Shown here piece after piece: positions 14,517 through 21,994 of a stretch of 32,325 bases of DNA; position 1 is the first letter of the stretch; each line of letters opens with the position of its first letter. Location of the stretch: the NCBI GenBank assembly GCA_002011235.1, contig MTMO01000067.1:1-32325 (forward strand), given 5' to 3'. The translations under genes were made by a program, and so were the position numbers. Below the pieces are notes generated by a model that was not told the DNA's origin, did not search any database, and saw nothing but the letters and a program-made list of their open reading frames with translations. The stretch comes from Archaeoglobus sp. JdFR-27. GTDB taxonomy: Archaea; Halobacteriota; Archaeoglobi; Archaeoglobales; Archaeoglobaceae.

Positions 14517-17243
14517 ATGAGCCTCGATAGCGAGTATCTTGACATTAATTATCTTCCTGAGAACGGTTACATCAGGAAAAAATGTCCGAACTGTGATAAG
14601 TACTTCTGGACGGCAGATGAGAGCAGAGAGGTATGCGGTGATCCTCCATGTGGGAGTTACACCTTCATTGGCAACCCCGCTTTTCGTAAGGAGTTCGATC
14701 TTGCCGAGATGAGAGAATACTACCTCTCCTTTTTCGAGAAGAGAGATCATGAAAGGATAGATAGATATCCCGTTCTTGCGAGATGGAGGGATGACATCTA
14801 TCTCACAATCGCCTCGATAGCTGACTTTCAACCCTTTGTTACGTCAGGTGTTGTGCCACCTCCAGCCAACCCGCTCACGATATCCCAGCCTTGTATAAGG
14901 ATGGACGATCTGGATTCAGTAGGCAGAACCGGCAGACATCTCACGCTTTTTGAGATGATGGCGCACCATGCGTTCAACAATCCTGAGAGGGAGATTTACT
15001 GGAAGAGTGAAACCGTTGAATATTGCACCGAACTCCTTGAGGAGCTCGGTGTTAAGAAGGAAGAAATAGTTTACAAAGAGGAACCATGGGCAGGAGGAGG
15101 AAATGCTGGTCCTTGCTTAGAGGGCATCGTTGGTGGGCTAGAAGTAGCCACCCTTGTTTTCATGAATCTCGAGCTGCATCCCGATGGAGATATAGAGATA
15201 AAGGGTGAGAGATACAGAAAGATGCCAAATTACATCGTGGATACGGGTTACGGGCTTGAGAGATTTACCTGGGCAAGCAAAGGCACGCCAACGGTTTACG
15301 ATGCAATTTTTCCGGAAGTTTTAGAGAGTATAGTAGGCTATAGTAATGTCAGGCATTACACCGACAATGAAGAAGTTGCGAGGATCATCGGAGAGAGCTC
15401 AAAAATTGCGGGAGTTATGGGGTCGCTAAGAGGTGAAGCTTTAGCTGAGCTGAGAAAGAATGTTGCCAAAAAGCTCGGAATTGAAATTGAAAGGCTTGAA
15501 AGCATAGTTAATCCGCTGGAGAAGGTATACGCTTTGGCAGACCATACGAGGGCGATTCTTTTCATGCTTGGGGATGGGTTAGTACCATCTAATGCTGGAG
15601 CCGGTTATTTGGGTAGATTGATGATAAGGAGGAGTTTAAGGTTAGCTGAAGAGCTTGAACTTGAATTAAAGCTTTTCGATCTTGTCGAGCTTCACAGGAA
15701 GATTCTGAGTAATTTTGAATTTGTTATTCCCCTTGAAAAGATTCAGGAAGTGCTTGAGCTTGAGGAGTCTCGATATTCCGCGACGATAAAGAAAGGAATA
15801 GGTTTGGTTGAAAGAACGATCTCGAAGAAAAAGAAAATTGAAAAAGATGATCTGATCGACTTTTATGATTCCCACGGCATTCCGGCAGAGCTCGTGCTGA
15901 AAATAGCCAACCAAAAAGGTGTTGAAGTTGAGATGCCGGAGGAGTTCTACGCTGAACTTGCGAACAGGCATTCTAAGGCAGAAAGAAAAGAGAAAGAAGA
16001 ATTAGAAGTCACAGGCTATCCTGCAACGGAAAAACTATACTACAACTCGAAGCTGCTTGAATTCGAAGGAAAGGTTTTAGGAGTTGAGAATGGGTATGTT
16101 ATTCTGGACAGAACCGCCTTTTATCCTGAAAGTGGAGGTCAGGACAACGATACTGGCTATATGATATCGAATGGAGTGAGGGCTGAGGTTACAGATGTTC
16201 TCGAGTCAAATGGAATAGTTTTGCACAAGGTGAATGGAGGAGAAAACCTGAAGCCGGGAATGAAGGTCAGAGGCTACATCGACGCTGAAAGAAGGTTCAG
16301 GCATATGAGGCATCACTCTGCAACCCACCTCGTGTTGTATGCGGCGAAGAAGGTGCTTGGGGAGCAGGTATGGCAGGCGGGAGCAAGAAAGGAGTGGGAC
16401 AAGGCAAGACTCGACATAACCCATTACAAAAGGCCAAGCGAAGAAGAGATTCGGGAAATCGAAAGAATAGCTAATATAGAGGTTATGGCAAACAAGCCTG
16501 TGACTTGGGAAGTTATGGACAGGATTGAGGCTGAGAAGAAGTATGGCTTTGTTCTATATCAGGGTGGAGTCCCTCCGGGTAGGGAGATCAGAGTTGTGAG
16601 AGTTGGAGACGACGTTCAAGCGTGTGGCGGCACCCATTGTGAAAGTACAGGAGAAATAGGGCCGATAAAGATCATAAGAACAGAATCAATCCAGGATGGA
16701 GTTGTAAGACTCGAATATGCTGCTGGAGAAGCTGCTTTGGAATATATGGCAAAGGAGGAGGAGTCTCTGAGGGAGGCTGGGAAAATACTCAGGGTTGAAC
16801 CCTCGATGTTACCCAAAACCGTAAAGCGATTCTTCGAAGAGTGGAAAGAGCAGAGGAAAGAAATTGAAAGGCTGATGTCCGAGGTTTCATCTTTAAAGGC
16901 GAAGTTGTTGCTTGAAAATGCTGAAGAGTACGACTCCATACCTGTTGTTGCAGAGATCTATGATGACGCTGATCACCAGGAACTCGTTAAGCTCGGATTC
17001 GCCCTTGCCGACAGCGGTGCCGTAGGCTGTTTGATAACCACGAAGGACAGAGTTAAGGTGATAACCTTCAGCGGAAGAGAGTATGTGGACGCAAGAGAGC
17101 TCATTAGAGAGATTGGGAAACACATCAAAGGCAGTGGTGGAGGAAAGCCAAATCTTGCCCAGGGTGCTGGACAAAGAGCCCCATCAAAGGATGAACTCCT
17201 CGATTACATCTTTGGCTTCCTGAGCAGGGTTGTTAGGGAATAG
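14517..17243 (+). CDS. alaS: Alanyl-tRNA synthetase (archaeal type)
   Basis: A 908-residue enzyme that charges tRNA-Ala, at full length for archaeal AlaS. An N-terminal zinc-like region (CPNCDKYFWT ... CGDPPC) typical of the archaeal form precedes the class II catalytic core (FLxxFEKR DHERI, GGGNAGPCLEG, YIVDTGYGLERFTW). The editing domain has HHSATH near residue 600 and CGGTHCESTGEIG near 702, which supply the zinc ligands that clear mischarged Ser and Gly. The C-Ala region ends with a Gly-rich GSGGGKPNLAQGAG segment. No frameshift is seen. cofE follows after 28 bases and may be co-transcribed. Confidence 0.97.
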   Translation: MSLDSEYLDINYLPENGYIRKKCPNCDKYFWTADESREVCGDPPCGSYTFIGNPAFRKEFDLAEMREYYLSFFEKRDHERIDRYPVLARWRDDIYLTIASIADFQPFVTSGVVPPPANPLTISQPCIRMDDLDSVGRTGRHLTLFEMMAHHAFNNPEREIYWKSETVEYCTELLEELGVKKEEIVYKEEPWAGGGNAGPCLEGIVGGLEVATLVFMNLELHPDGDIEIKGERYRKMPNYIVDTGYGLERFTWASKGTPTVYDAIFPEVLESIVGYSNVRHYTDNEEVARIIGESSKIAGVMGSLRGEALAELRKNVAKKLGIEIERLESIVNPLEKVYALADHTRAILFMLGDGLVPSNAGAGYLGRLMIRRSLRLAEELELELKLFDLVELHRKILSNFEFVIPLEKIQEVLELEESRYSATIKKGIGLVERTISKKKKIEKDDLIDFYDSHGIPAELVLKIANQKGVEVEMPEEFYAELANRHSKAERKEKEELEVTGYPATEKLYYNSKLLEFEGKVLGVENGYVILDRTAFYPESGGQDNDTGYMISNGVRAEVTDVLESNGIVLHKVNGGENLKPGMKVRGYIDAERRFRHMRHHSATHLVLYAAKKVLGEQVWQAGARKEWDKARLDITHYKRPSEEEIREIERIANIEVMANKPVTWEVMDRIEAEKKYGFVLYQGGVPPGREIRVVRVGDDVQACGGTHCESTGEIGPIKIIRTESIQDGVVRLEYAAGEAALEYMAKEEESLREAGKILRVEPSMLPKTVKRFFEEWKEQRKEIERLMSEVSSLKAKLLLENAEEYDSIPVVAEIYDDADHQELVKLGFALADSGAVGCLITTKDRVKVITFSGREYVDARELIREIGKHIKGSGGGKPNLAQGAGQRAPSKDELLDYIFGFLSRVVRE

Positions 17244-17271
17244 GGGATAATTTGATAGTTTAAGGAAACGT

Positions 17272-18069
17272 ATGCGAGTAGAATTTGTTCCAATTGAAGG
17301 ATTACCACTAATAAAAGAGGGCGATGATATTGCCAAAATGATTTTGGAGAAGGCATCAACTCTTGTTGAAGATAGCGATGTGATTGTAATATGCTCGACC
17401 ATTGTCTCAAAGGCTGAGGGGAGGGTTAAAAAGCTCAATCATTACACACCCTCATCCGAGGCTTTAGAAATTGCATCAAAAATTGGAAAACCTCCTGAAT
17501 TTGTTCAGGCAGTGCTTGAAGAATCCCAGGAACTTCTTATTGAAGAGCCCTTTCTGTTGGTGAAGGCGAATTTTGGAAATGTATGCGTAAATGCTGGCAT
17601 TGATGCAAGCAACATCGAAAGTGGTTACATAATTCTCCCACCTTTAAATCCAGACGAGAGTGCCGACAGAATAAGAAGAAGAATAGAAGAATTATCGGGG
17701 AAAAAGGTAGCGATTATTATAACAGATACTAATGGTAGGTGCTTTAGGAAAGGAGTCCTTGGTGTAGCGATTGGAGTAAGCGGCCTAATTCCATTAAAAG
17801 ATTGGATAGGAGAGGAAGATCTTTACGGAAATCCCCTTGAAGTTACAGTTGAGGCTGTTGTAGATGAGATCGCTGGGATGGCAAATCTTTTAATGGGTGA
17901 GGGTGGAGATGGTATTCCCGCTGTTATCGTCAAGGGAATAAGTGACTTGTTTGGTGAGGGGAAAGCGAAAGAACTGTATAGGAGTGCGGGAGAAGACATC
18001 GTTCGAAGAAGTCTTAAAGAACTTAAAGAGCTTAAAAAACTAAGAAAATTAAAGGGAAGTAAAGAATAA
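17272..18069 (+). CDS. cofE: Coenzyme F420-0:L-glutamate ligase
   Basis: A 265-residue CofE, which adds gamma-linked glutamates to F420-0 using GTP. Family motifs are visible: VICSTIVSKAEGRV, FGNVCVNAGIDASNIE, IIITDTNGRCFRKGVLGVAIG and the GEGGDGIPAVI segment. The length is normal for the archaeal stand-alone enzyme, without the FbiB nitroreductase domain. The C-terminus is a lysine/leucine-rich tail made by 9-bp in-frame near-repeats at 18013-18057 (LKE LKE LKK LRK LKG). It starts 28 bases after alaS and precedes an ATP-grasp gene by 16 bases. The product would supply the cofactor for enzymes such as the LLM oxidoreductase in this window. Confidence 0.95.
   Translation: MRVEFVPIEGLPLIKEGDDIAKMILEKASTLVEDSDVIVICSTIVSKAEGRVKKLNHYTPSSEALEIASKIGKPPEFVQAVLEESQELLIEEPFLLVKANFGNVCVNAGIDASNIESGYIILPPLNPDESADRIRRRIEELSGKKVAIIITDTNGRCFRKGVLGVAIGVSGLIPLKDWIGEEDLYGNPLEVTVEAVVDEIAGMANLLMGEGGDGIPAVIVKGISDLFGEGKAKELYRSAGEDIVRRSLKELKELKKLRKLKGSKE
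18013..18057 (+). repeat. 9-bp in-frame repeats in the cofE 3' end
   Basis: CTTAAAGAA, CTTAAAGAG, CTTAAAAAA, CTAAGAAAA and TTAAAGGGA are successive 9-bp near-copies that encode a basic leucine/lysine tail. They keep the frame and end 12 bases before the stop codon. Confidence 0.7.
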
Positions 18070-18085
18070 CTTAGATGCATTCATC

Positions 18086-19171
18086 ATGAAAGAAAGAGTC
18101 CTTGTAGTTGGAAACAATGTTAGGAATGTCGTACAGTCAGCATTTAAGGCTGGCTACAAAGTTTATGCCCTTACAAAATTCGTAGATTCCGATCTGATTC
18201 TTTTTTCAGAAGAAGTTTACCCGATAAAAGATGACAGCCGTTCTTGGGTCAAAAAGAAGGTAGAAGATTTGAGTGAAAAGCTTAATGCAAAAGTTGTTTT
18301 ATCATCTGGCTACGAAGATCTTGAAGTTAAGGGAGAGATTCTAGGATGTGATCCAAGGGCAATAGAGAAAGTTCTCAACAAGCTGAAGTTCTACAAAACA
18401 CTTGAAAGGGCAGGACTCCCCTTTCCAGAGATTCTTGAAAAAAAGGAAGGAAAATGTATTCTTAAACCAATAAGAGGGGGTGGGGGGGAAGAGATAAAAG
18501 TTCTCGGAAACTCAGACTCAAAGGAAAAGAAAGAAGGCTATTTAATTCAACGGCTGATCGAGGGCATACCATGTTCTGCATCGTTGATAGTAGGTAAGGA
18601 AATCGAGGTTATAACTTTGAACGAGATTCTGGCTGGCTGGAGCGAAATGAATGCCCATGGTTTCAGGTACACTGGAAACATAACTCCATTTCTTGTAGAG
18701 GATGAAACAAGAAAAAAACTTGTAAACCTGGCAATGGAGGTATGTAGTCTTTTCGATCTAAAAGGCTCGGTTGGTGTTGATTTTATTATAGAAAATTCGT
18801 CTAAAGAGCCCTATATTCTTGAGATAAATCCCAGATTCCAAGGTTCTCTGGATTCCATGGAGTGGAGCACCGATTTAAATCTTTTTAGCCTCCATGTAAA
18901 AACTTTTGAAGATAAAAATATAAAAGACAAAATAGAAAAAGTGAAATTTAGAAGAATTGCCATCAGAGCCATTTATTTCTCGGATAAGAAAGTGGAAATC
19001 AAGAAAGATGTGGCTGGAAATCCTTTCTATGCAGATGTCCCTCTGAAAGGATCGATTTATAATAAAGATGATCCTGTTGTTTCGGTACTCTCTTCTGGAA
19101 AAACAAGAAAAGAGGTTACTGAAAAGGTTATTAAAAGAAAAAATCTTTTTTTAAAACTAATCTCAAGATAA
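18086..19171 (+). CDS. ATP-grasp carboxylate-amine ligase-like protein
   Basis: A 361-residue protein with a pre-ATP-grasp Rossmann-like N-domain (RVLVVGNNVRNVVQSAFKAG). The ATP-grasp core follows, with the Gly-rich loop ILKPIRGGGGEEI near residues 125-137, the YLIQRLIEGIPCSAS strand, and metal ligands in DFIIEN and YILEINPRFQGS near 235-256. It would join a carboxylate to an amine or thiol using ATP. It resembles the archaeal predicted ATP-dependent carboligases (COG2232-like), some of which occur with methanopterin, methanofuran or F420 genes. It sits 16 bases after cofE, so a role in cofactor synthesis is a reasonable inference, but it does not look like CofF or MfnD and the substrate is unknown. 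Confidence 0.75.
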   Translation: MKERVLVVGNNVRNVVQSAFKAGYKVYALTKFVDSDLILFSEEVYPIKDDSRSWVKKKVEDLSEKLNAKVVLSSGYEDLEVKGEILGCDPRAIEKVLNKLKFYKTLERAGLPFPEILEKKEGKCILKPIRGGGGEEIKVLGNSDSKEKKEGYLIQRLIEGIPCSASLIVGKEIEVITLNEILAGWSEMNAHGFRYTGNITPFLVEDETRKKLVNLAMEVCSLFDLKGSVGVDFIIENSSKEPYILEINPRFQGSLDSMEWSTDLNLFSLHVKTFEDKNIKDKIEKVKFRRIAIRAIYFSDKKVEIKKDVAGNPFYADVPLKGSIYNKDDPVVSVLSSGKTRKEVTEKVIKRKNLFLKLISR

Positions 19172-19217
19172 TTGAATTTTGTGCAAGCTTCCCATCTCTG
19201 CTCTATTTTTGGACTTC

Positions 19218-19247
19218 TGCCACGATGTAATTGCCACGATTTGTAAT
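19218..19247. repeat. Imperfect tandem duplication in the spacer after the ATP-grasp gene
   Basis: TGCCACGATGTAAT (19218-19231) is followed by TGCCACGATTTGTAAT (19232-19247). The surrounding 244-base gap holds no convincing gene. Confidence 0.6.
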
Positions 19248-19369
19248 ACTGTTTGCTAGTATCTGTTCTCTATACAAATTACCTCGACTTTTACATCCTT
19301 GAAAGGTATTTTCATGATATATCTAGTCTGTTTCAGACATAAAAGACGTCTTGAAATACGAATCAGCTT

Positions 19370-19426
19370 AGGAGGATAATCAGGAGGATAATCAGGAGGA
19401 TAATCAGGAGGATAATCAGGAGGATA
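19370..19426. repeat. 12-bp tandem repeat, 4.75 copies, across the thioredoxin stop codon
   Basis: AGGAGGATAATC repeats at 19370-19381, 19382-19393, 19394-19405 and 19406-19417, with a partial copy at 19418-19426. On the minus strand the unit reads TTA/CTA TCC TCC TGA, so the last three codons and stop of thioredoxin (LSS-stop) are repeated in frame downstream. On the plus strand every unit contains AGGAGG, a perfect Shine-Dalgarno core, but no start codon follows. Confidence 0.95.
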
Positions 19427-19745
19427 GAATGCTATCGATTATCTTTCTTATTGATTCTTTGTTTGCCACCCCCTCAATACCTCCTATTACCTCTCCGTCT
19501 TTGAAGAGAAAAATGGTGGGAAGGATCTGGATGTAGTATTCGTTCGCGACATCTTCATTCTCATCCACATTAAATTTGCATACCTTTACTTTGCCCTGAT
19601 ACTCTCTAGCTATGTTTTCGAGTACGGGTTCAAGTTTTACACATGGAGGGCACCAATCGGCATAGAAATCTACCAATACTATTCCTGAACTTACAATCTT
19701 TTTCCAGTTTTCTCTGCTCAAGTGGTAGATCTTTCCGTTGTTCAA
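19416..19745 (-). CDS. Thioredoxin, WCPPC active site
   Basis: A 109-residue single-domain thioredoxin with the usual order of elements: VLVDFYADWCPPCVKLEPVL with redox cysteines 32 and 35, the cis-proline at Pro76 (ILPTIFLF) and a glycine pair at GEVIGGIEG. It is a cytoplasmic dithiol/disulfide oxidoreductase. The active site is CPPC rather than the common CGPC, which in related oxidoreductases changes the redox potential. A third cysteine, Cys56, is present. The last codons and the stop are part of a 12-bp tandem repeat that continues past the gene. It has an AT-rich upstream region on the minus strand with TATA-like sequence. No reductase gene is adjacent. Confidence 0.92.
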   Translation of the reverse strand: MNNGKIYHLSRENWKKIVSSGIVLVDFYADWCPPCVKLEPVLENIAREYQGKVKVCKFNVDENEDVANEYYIQILPTIFLFKDGEVIGGIEGVANKESIRKIIDSILSS

Positions 19746-19808
19746 ACTCCCACCTAAATTATTTTTAATTATAGTTTAAATTTTAGTGCCAGTTGTTATT
19801 TTCTCCCA

Positions 19809-19818
19809 CTATATAAAT
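19809..19818 (+). promoter_or_regulatory. Candidate TATA box upstream of the ThiI-like gene leader
   Basis: CTATATAAAT is a strong TATA match. Transcription would start near 19839, about 120 bases before the ThiI-like ATG, unlike the leaderless pattern elsewhere in the window. The gene may also have a nearer weak TATA (TTTTTTAAT near 19934). Confidence 0.4.
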
Positions 19819-19838
19819 CTATCTTAACTGGGCAAATC

Positions 19839-19856
19839 ATGAAGTGTATGAGGTAA
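19839..19856 (+). other. Possible leader minigene (MKCMR)
   Basis: ATG at 19839 is followed by four sense codons and TAA, giving MKCMR. It lies 26-27 bases after the centre of the TATA box, where a leaderless archaeal mRNA would begin. It may be chance; five codons cannot be supported by sequence alone. Confidence 0.2.
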
Positions 19857-19861
19857 GATTA

Positions 19862-19927
19862 GGCAAGAATTTTGCCGGATTCATTTACAGATTCGCTGAT
19901 TGACTCTTCCAAAGTCTCTTAGCGAAT
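19862..19927 (+). ncRNA. Two successive hairpins in the leader of the ThiI-like gene
   Basis: Hairpin 1 is GGCAA/TTGCC with loop GAATT at 19862-19876. Hairpin 2 pairs ATTCGCTGA (19891-19899) with TTAGCGAAT (19919-19927), one G-U pair, and has an inner GACT/AGTC stem (19902-19905 with 19913-19916). They lie between the strong TATA box and the gene. They could be a regulatory leader or a small RNA; I recognise no known class. Confidence 0.3.
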
Positions 19928-19961
19928 GCTAGATTTTTTAATCCTTCGGTCAATTGATTTT

Positions 19962-20573
19962 ATGGAACTTCTTTCACTACTGTCTGGAGGGATCGATTCG
20001 CCCGTTGCTGCTTACCTCATGATCAAAAAAGGTATGAAAGTCGATTTTCTTCATTTTGTTCAAAATTCAACGGATAAAGTGAAAAGGATCGTTAAAAAGC
20101 TAGGTGAAAGCTCGTATTGGAAAAATAATTTTGAAAACAAACCGAGGCTTTTCTTGGTACCTCATTTAAAGGTTGTCGAACTGGTTCATGAAGTTTGCCC
20201 CAAGCCCAAGCTTACATGTGTTTACTGCAAGGTAATTATGTTGAAGACAGCTGAACAGCTCAGTAACGAGATTGCAGCAAAAGCGATAGTAACTGGCGAT
20301 AGCTTGGGCCAGGTAGCAAGCCAGACAATTCCTAATCTTTTTGTCGAAGATAGAGCTGTGAAAATCCCGGTTTTAAGGCCTCTCATAGGATTGGACAAAG
20401 TGGAAATCGTCAGAATAGCCAGGGAAGCTGATACATATGGACTCTCGATTTTGCCTTCAGAACCGTGTAGAGCAGTGCCAAAAAAGCCTGCTACTGCTGT
20501 CAAGCCTGAAGAGATTGACCTTACAATCGATGTCTCGGAAATTCTGGAAAATATCGAGGAAATTGAATATTAG
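19962..20573 (+). CDS. Stand-alone ThiI-like PP-loop sulfurtransferase lacking THUMP
   Basis: I start at ATG 19962, giving 203 residues beginning MELLSLLSGGIDSPVAAYLM; the upstream ATG at 19926 adds a non-conserved stretch. The PP-loop SGGIDS is at 8-13, CVYC at 86-89, TGDSLGQVASQT at 111-122 and SEPC with Cys169. This matches the C-terminal adenylation/sulfuration half of tRNA 4-thiouridine synthase ThiI. The N-terminal ferredoxin-like and THUMP RNA-binding domains are absent, and so is a rhodanese domain. In methanogen ThiI, the CxxC plus a later Cys hold an iron-sulfur cluster; the same three positions are present here. The substrate may still be tRNA or another sulfur acceptor. Convergent with apgM. 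Confidence 0.85.
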   Translation: MELLSLLSGGIDSPVAAYLMIKKGMKVDFLHFVQNSTDKVKRIVKKLGESSYWKNNFENKPRLFLVPHLKVVELVHEVCPKPKLTCVYCKVIMLKTAEQLSNEIAAKAIVTGDSLGQVASQTIPNLFVEDRAVKIPVLRPLIGLDKVEIVRIAREADTYGLSILPSEPCRAVPKKPATAVKPEEIDLTIDVSEILENIEEIEY

Positions 20574-20644
20574 AGGTGTGATTACGTGGGTTTTAGGAAT
20601 ATATTGCAAGTATACCATCAGGGCATGAAATCTAACATCTGGTC

Positions 20645-20665
20645 GCTTTTTAAAATTTTAAAAGC
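20645..20665. terminator. AT-rich near-palindrome between convergent genes
   Basis: A 21-base near-perfect palindrome (GCTTTTTAAAA then TTTTAAAAGC) lies between the convergent ThiI-like and apgM genes. It places T-runs at the end of either transcript and may act in both directions. Confidence 0.35.
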
Positions 20666-20670
20666 ACCAT

Positions 20671-20700
20671 CCTATCCTTATCCTATCCTTATCCTATCCT
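20671..20700. repeat. 11-bp tandem repeat, 2.7 copies, just after the apgM stop
   Basis: CCTATCCTTAT occurs at 20671-20681 and 20682-20692 with a partial copy at 20693-20700. It begins five bases downstream of the apgM stop (20706-20708 on the minus strand). Confidence 0.9.
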
Positions 20701-20705
20701 CTAGA

Positions 20706-21863
20706 CTAGCCCACTCCACGATAATACAGAAACAGCTTCATCAACTCCAAACCATCAACCCGCCCAAACTTCCCATTTCTACAGTTTTTCTCTGAAAATT
20801 TCGAAACGTCATCTTTTTTCCTACCATAGATCAGGAAAGGAACCTCCTCAGTTGAATGGGTTCTTATCTCTATCGGCGTAGAGTGGTCTGGGAGGAGTAG
20901 TATTCTTGTTTCTTCAAGATCCAATCGATCAAGTAAATAGCCTACGATCTTTTCATCATAGATGCTTATCGCCTCAACCTTCTTATCGACATCACCTTCA
21001 TGGCTTACCTCATCAATCCCTTCGGTATGGAGGAGAACAAAACCCGCATTTCTTAAACCTTTTAGTGTAGCTTTCACCAAACCTTTGTAGTTGGTATCGA
21101 TGTAACCTGTCATTCCCTCAACCTCGACCACATCCATCTTTAGCCCCTTTCCGATTCCCTGGAGAAGGTCAACCTCTGAAATCATGACACCTTTCTCGCC
21201 ATACATCTCCATAAAACTTGGAAACAAAGGTATTTTCCCGCCCCCCCATGGCCATATAAGGTTTGTTTTTGATTTAAGATCTTTTAAAATGTTTGCAGAC
21301 CAATCTATGAGCGATCTTAGGAGTGATGCAAGTTCTCCACCTTTCGGCAGGAACTCTTCAATCCCTCTCCCCTGAATATCGTGAGGGGGTGTTGTAATTG
21401 CGTTGTCTTCAAACCTTCTGTTGATAACCAAAAGATTTCTGTAGCTCCTGCCTGGGTAGAATCTGATAAAATCAATTTCTTTCATCTTGTTAAGGTAATT
21501 AATAATTTCTTTAGCTTCGGAGTCATCTATCCTTCTCCCACTATAATCCATCATGATTCCATTTTTTACATAAACGAGATTGCATCGGAAAACGTATTCT
21601 CCTTTTATACCCCTTGCCAACGCCTCTAAAGGCCCTCTGCCTGTGTAATATTTCTTCACGTCTAAGCCAAGGATTGTAAGATTTGCTATGTCGCTTCCAG
21701 GTTCATACCCCTCTGGAATCGTTTTTGCCATTCCAGTTGAACCTTCTCTGGCAAGAAAATCCATGTTTGGGGTATCTGCAACCTCTAAAGGGGTCTTCTT
21801 CCCAAGGGAATCGATTTCCCTGTCTGCCATTCCGTCGGGTATAAGCATGAGGTATTTAACCAT
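20706..21863 (-). CDS. apgM: 2,3-bisphosphoglycerate-independent phosphoglycerate mutase, archaeal type
   Basis: I start at ATG 21863, giving 385 residues beginning [14 protein letters not shown]; upstream in-frame residues do not look like this family. The enzyme interconverts 3- and 2-phosphoglycerate in glycolysis and gluconeogenesis. It is an alkaline-phosphatase-superfamily metalloenzyme: the metal ligand is in IPDGMAD, the phosphorylated serine is Ser57 in [13 protein letters not shown], and later metal sites are in [11 protein letters not shown] and LLPDHSTP. The length is slightly short of the roughly 400-410 residues typical of archaeal ApgM. The minus-strand TTATTTAA about 20-25 bases before ATG suggests a leaderless mRNA. 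It is divergent from the UbiD-family gene. Confidence 0.93.
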   Translation of the reverse strand: MVKYLMLIPDGMADREIDSLGKKTPLEVADTPNMDFLAREGSTGMAKTIPEGYEPGSDIANLTILGLDVKKYYTGRGPLEALARGIKGEYVFRCNLVYVKNGIMMDYSGRRIDDSEAKEIINYLNKMKEIDFIRFYPGRSYRNLLVINRRFEDNAITTPPHDIQGRGIEEFLPKGGELASLLRSLIDWSANILKDLKSKTNLIWPWGGGKIPLFPSFMEMYGEKGVMISEVDLLQGIGKGLKMDVVEVEGMTGYIDTNYKGLVKATLKGLRNAGFVLLHTEGIDEVSHEGDVDKKVEAISIYDEKIVGYLLDRLDLEETRILLLPDHSTPIEIRTHSTEEVPFLIYGRKKDDVSKFSEKNCRNGKFGRVDGLELMKLFLYYRGVG

Positions 21864-21905
21864 AGGCCGGAGATTGTTGGAGGTTAAATAACTTTTTCCA
21901 GATCT

Positions 21906-21969
21906 CCAGAAAATTGATCCGGTAGATTGATTCAGCAAATTGATCTATAAAATAAATCCAGAAAATTGA
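21906..21969. promoter_or_regulatory. Repeated ATTGA motifs in the apgM/UbiD divergent promoter region
   Basis: CCAGAAAATTGA occurs exactly at 21906-21917 and 21958-21969, with further ATTGA-containing near-copies between (TAGATTGATT, GCAAATTGAT). They flank a plus-strand TATA-like CTATAAAATA near 21944. These could be regulator binding sites shared by both genes, or degenerate tandem DNA. Confidence 0.35.
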
Positions 21970-21994
21970 AATACTAGCATGCGAACTCTATTCC

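Noticed and set aside
18086-19171. CofF (gamma-F420-2 alpha-L-glutamate ligase) or MfnD
   Set aside because: The overall ATP-grasp fold fits, but the N-terminal domain and motif context look like the COG2232-type carboligases instead.
19172-19369. Small gene on the minus strand starting MKIPFKDVKVEVICIENRY
   Set aside because: The frame stops after 19 codons and the continuation in other frames has no recognisable match; at most a remnant.
19370-19426. CRISPR array or string of ribosome-binding sites
   Set aside because: The units are directly adjacent with no spacers, and no plus-strand start codon follows the AGGAGG cores.
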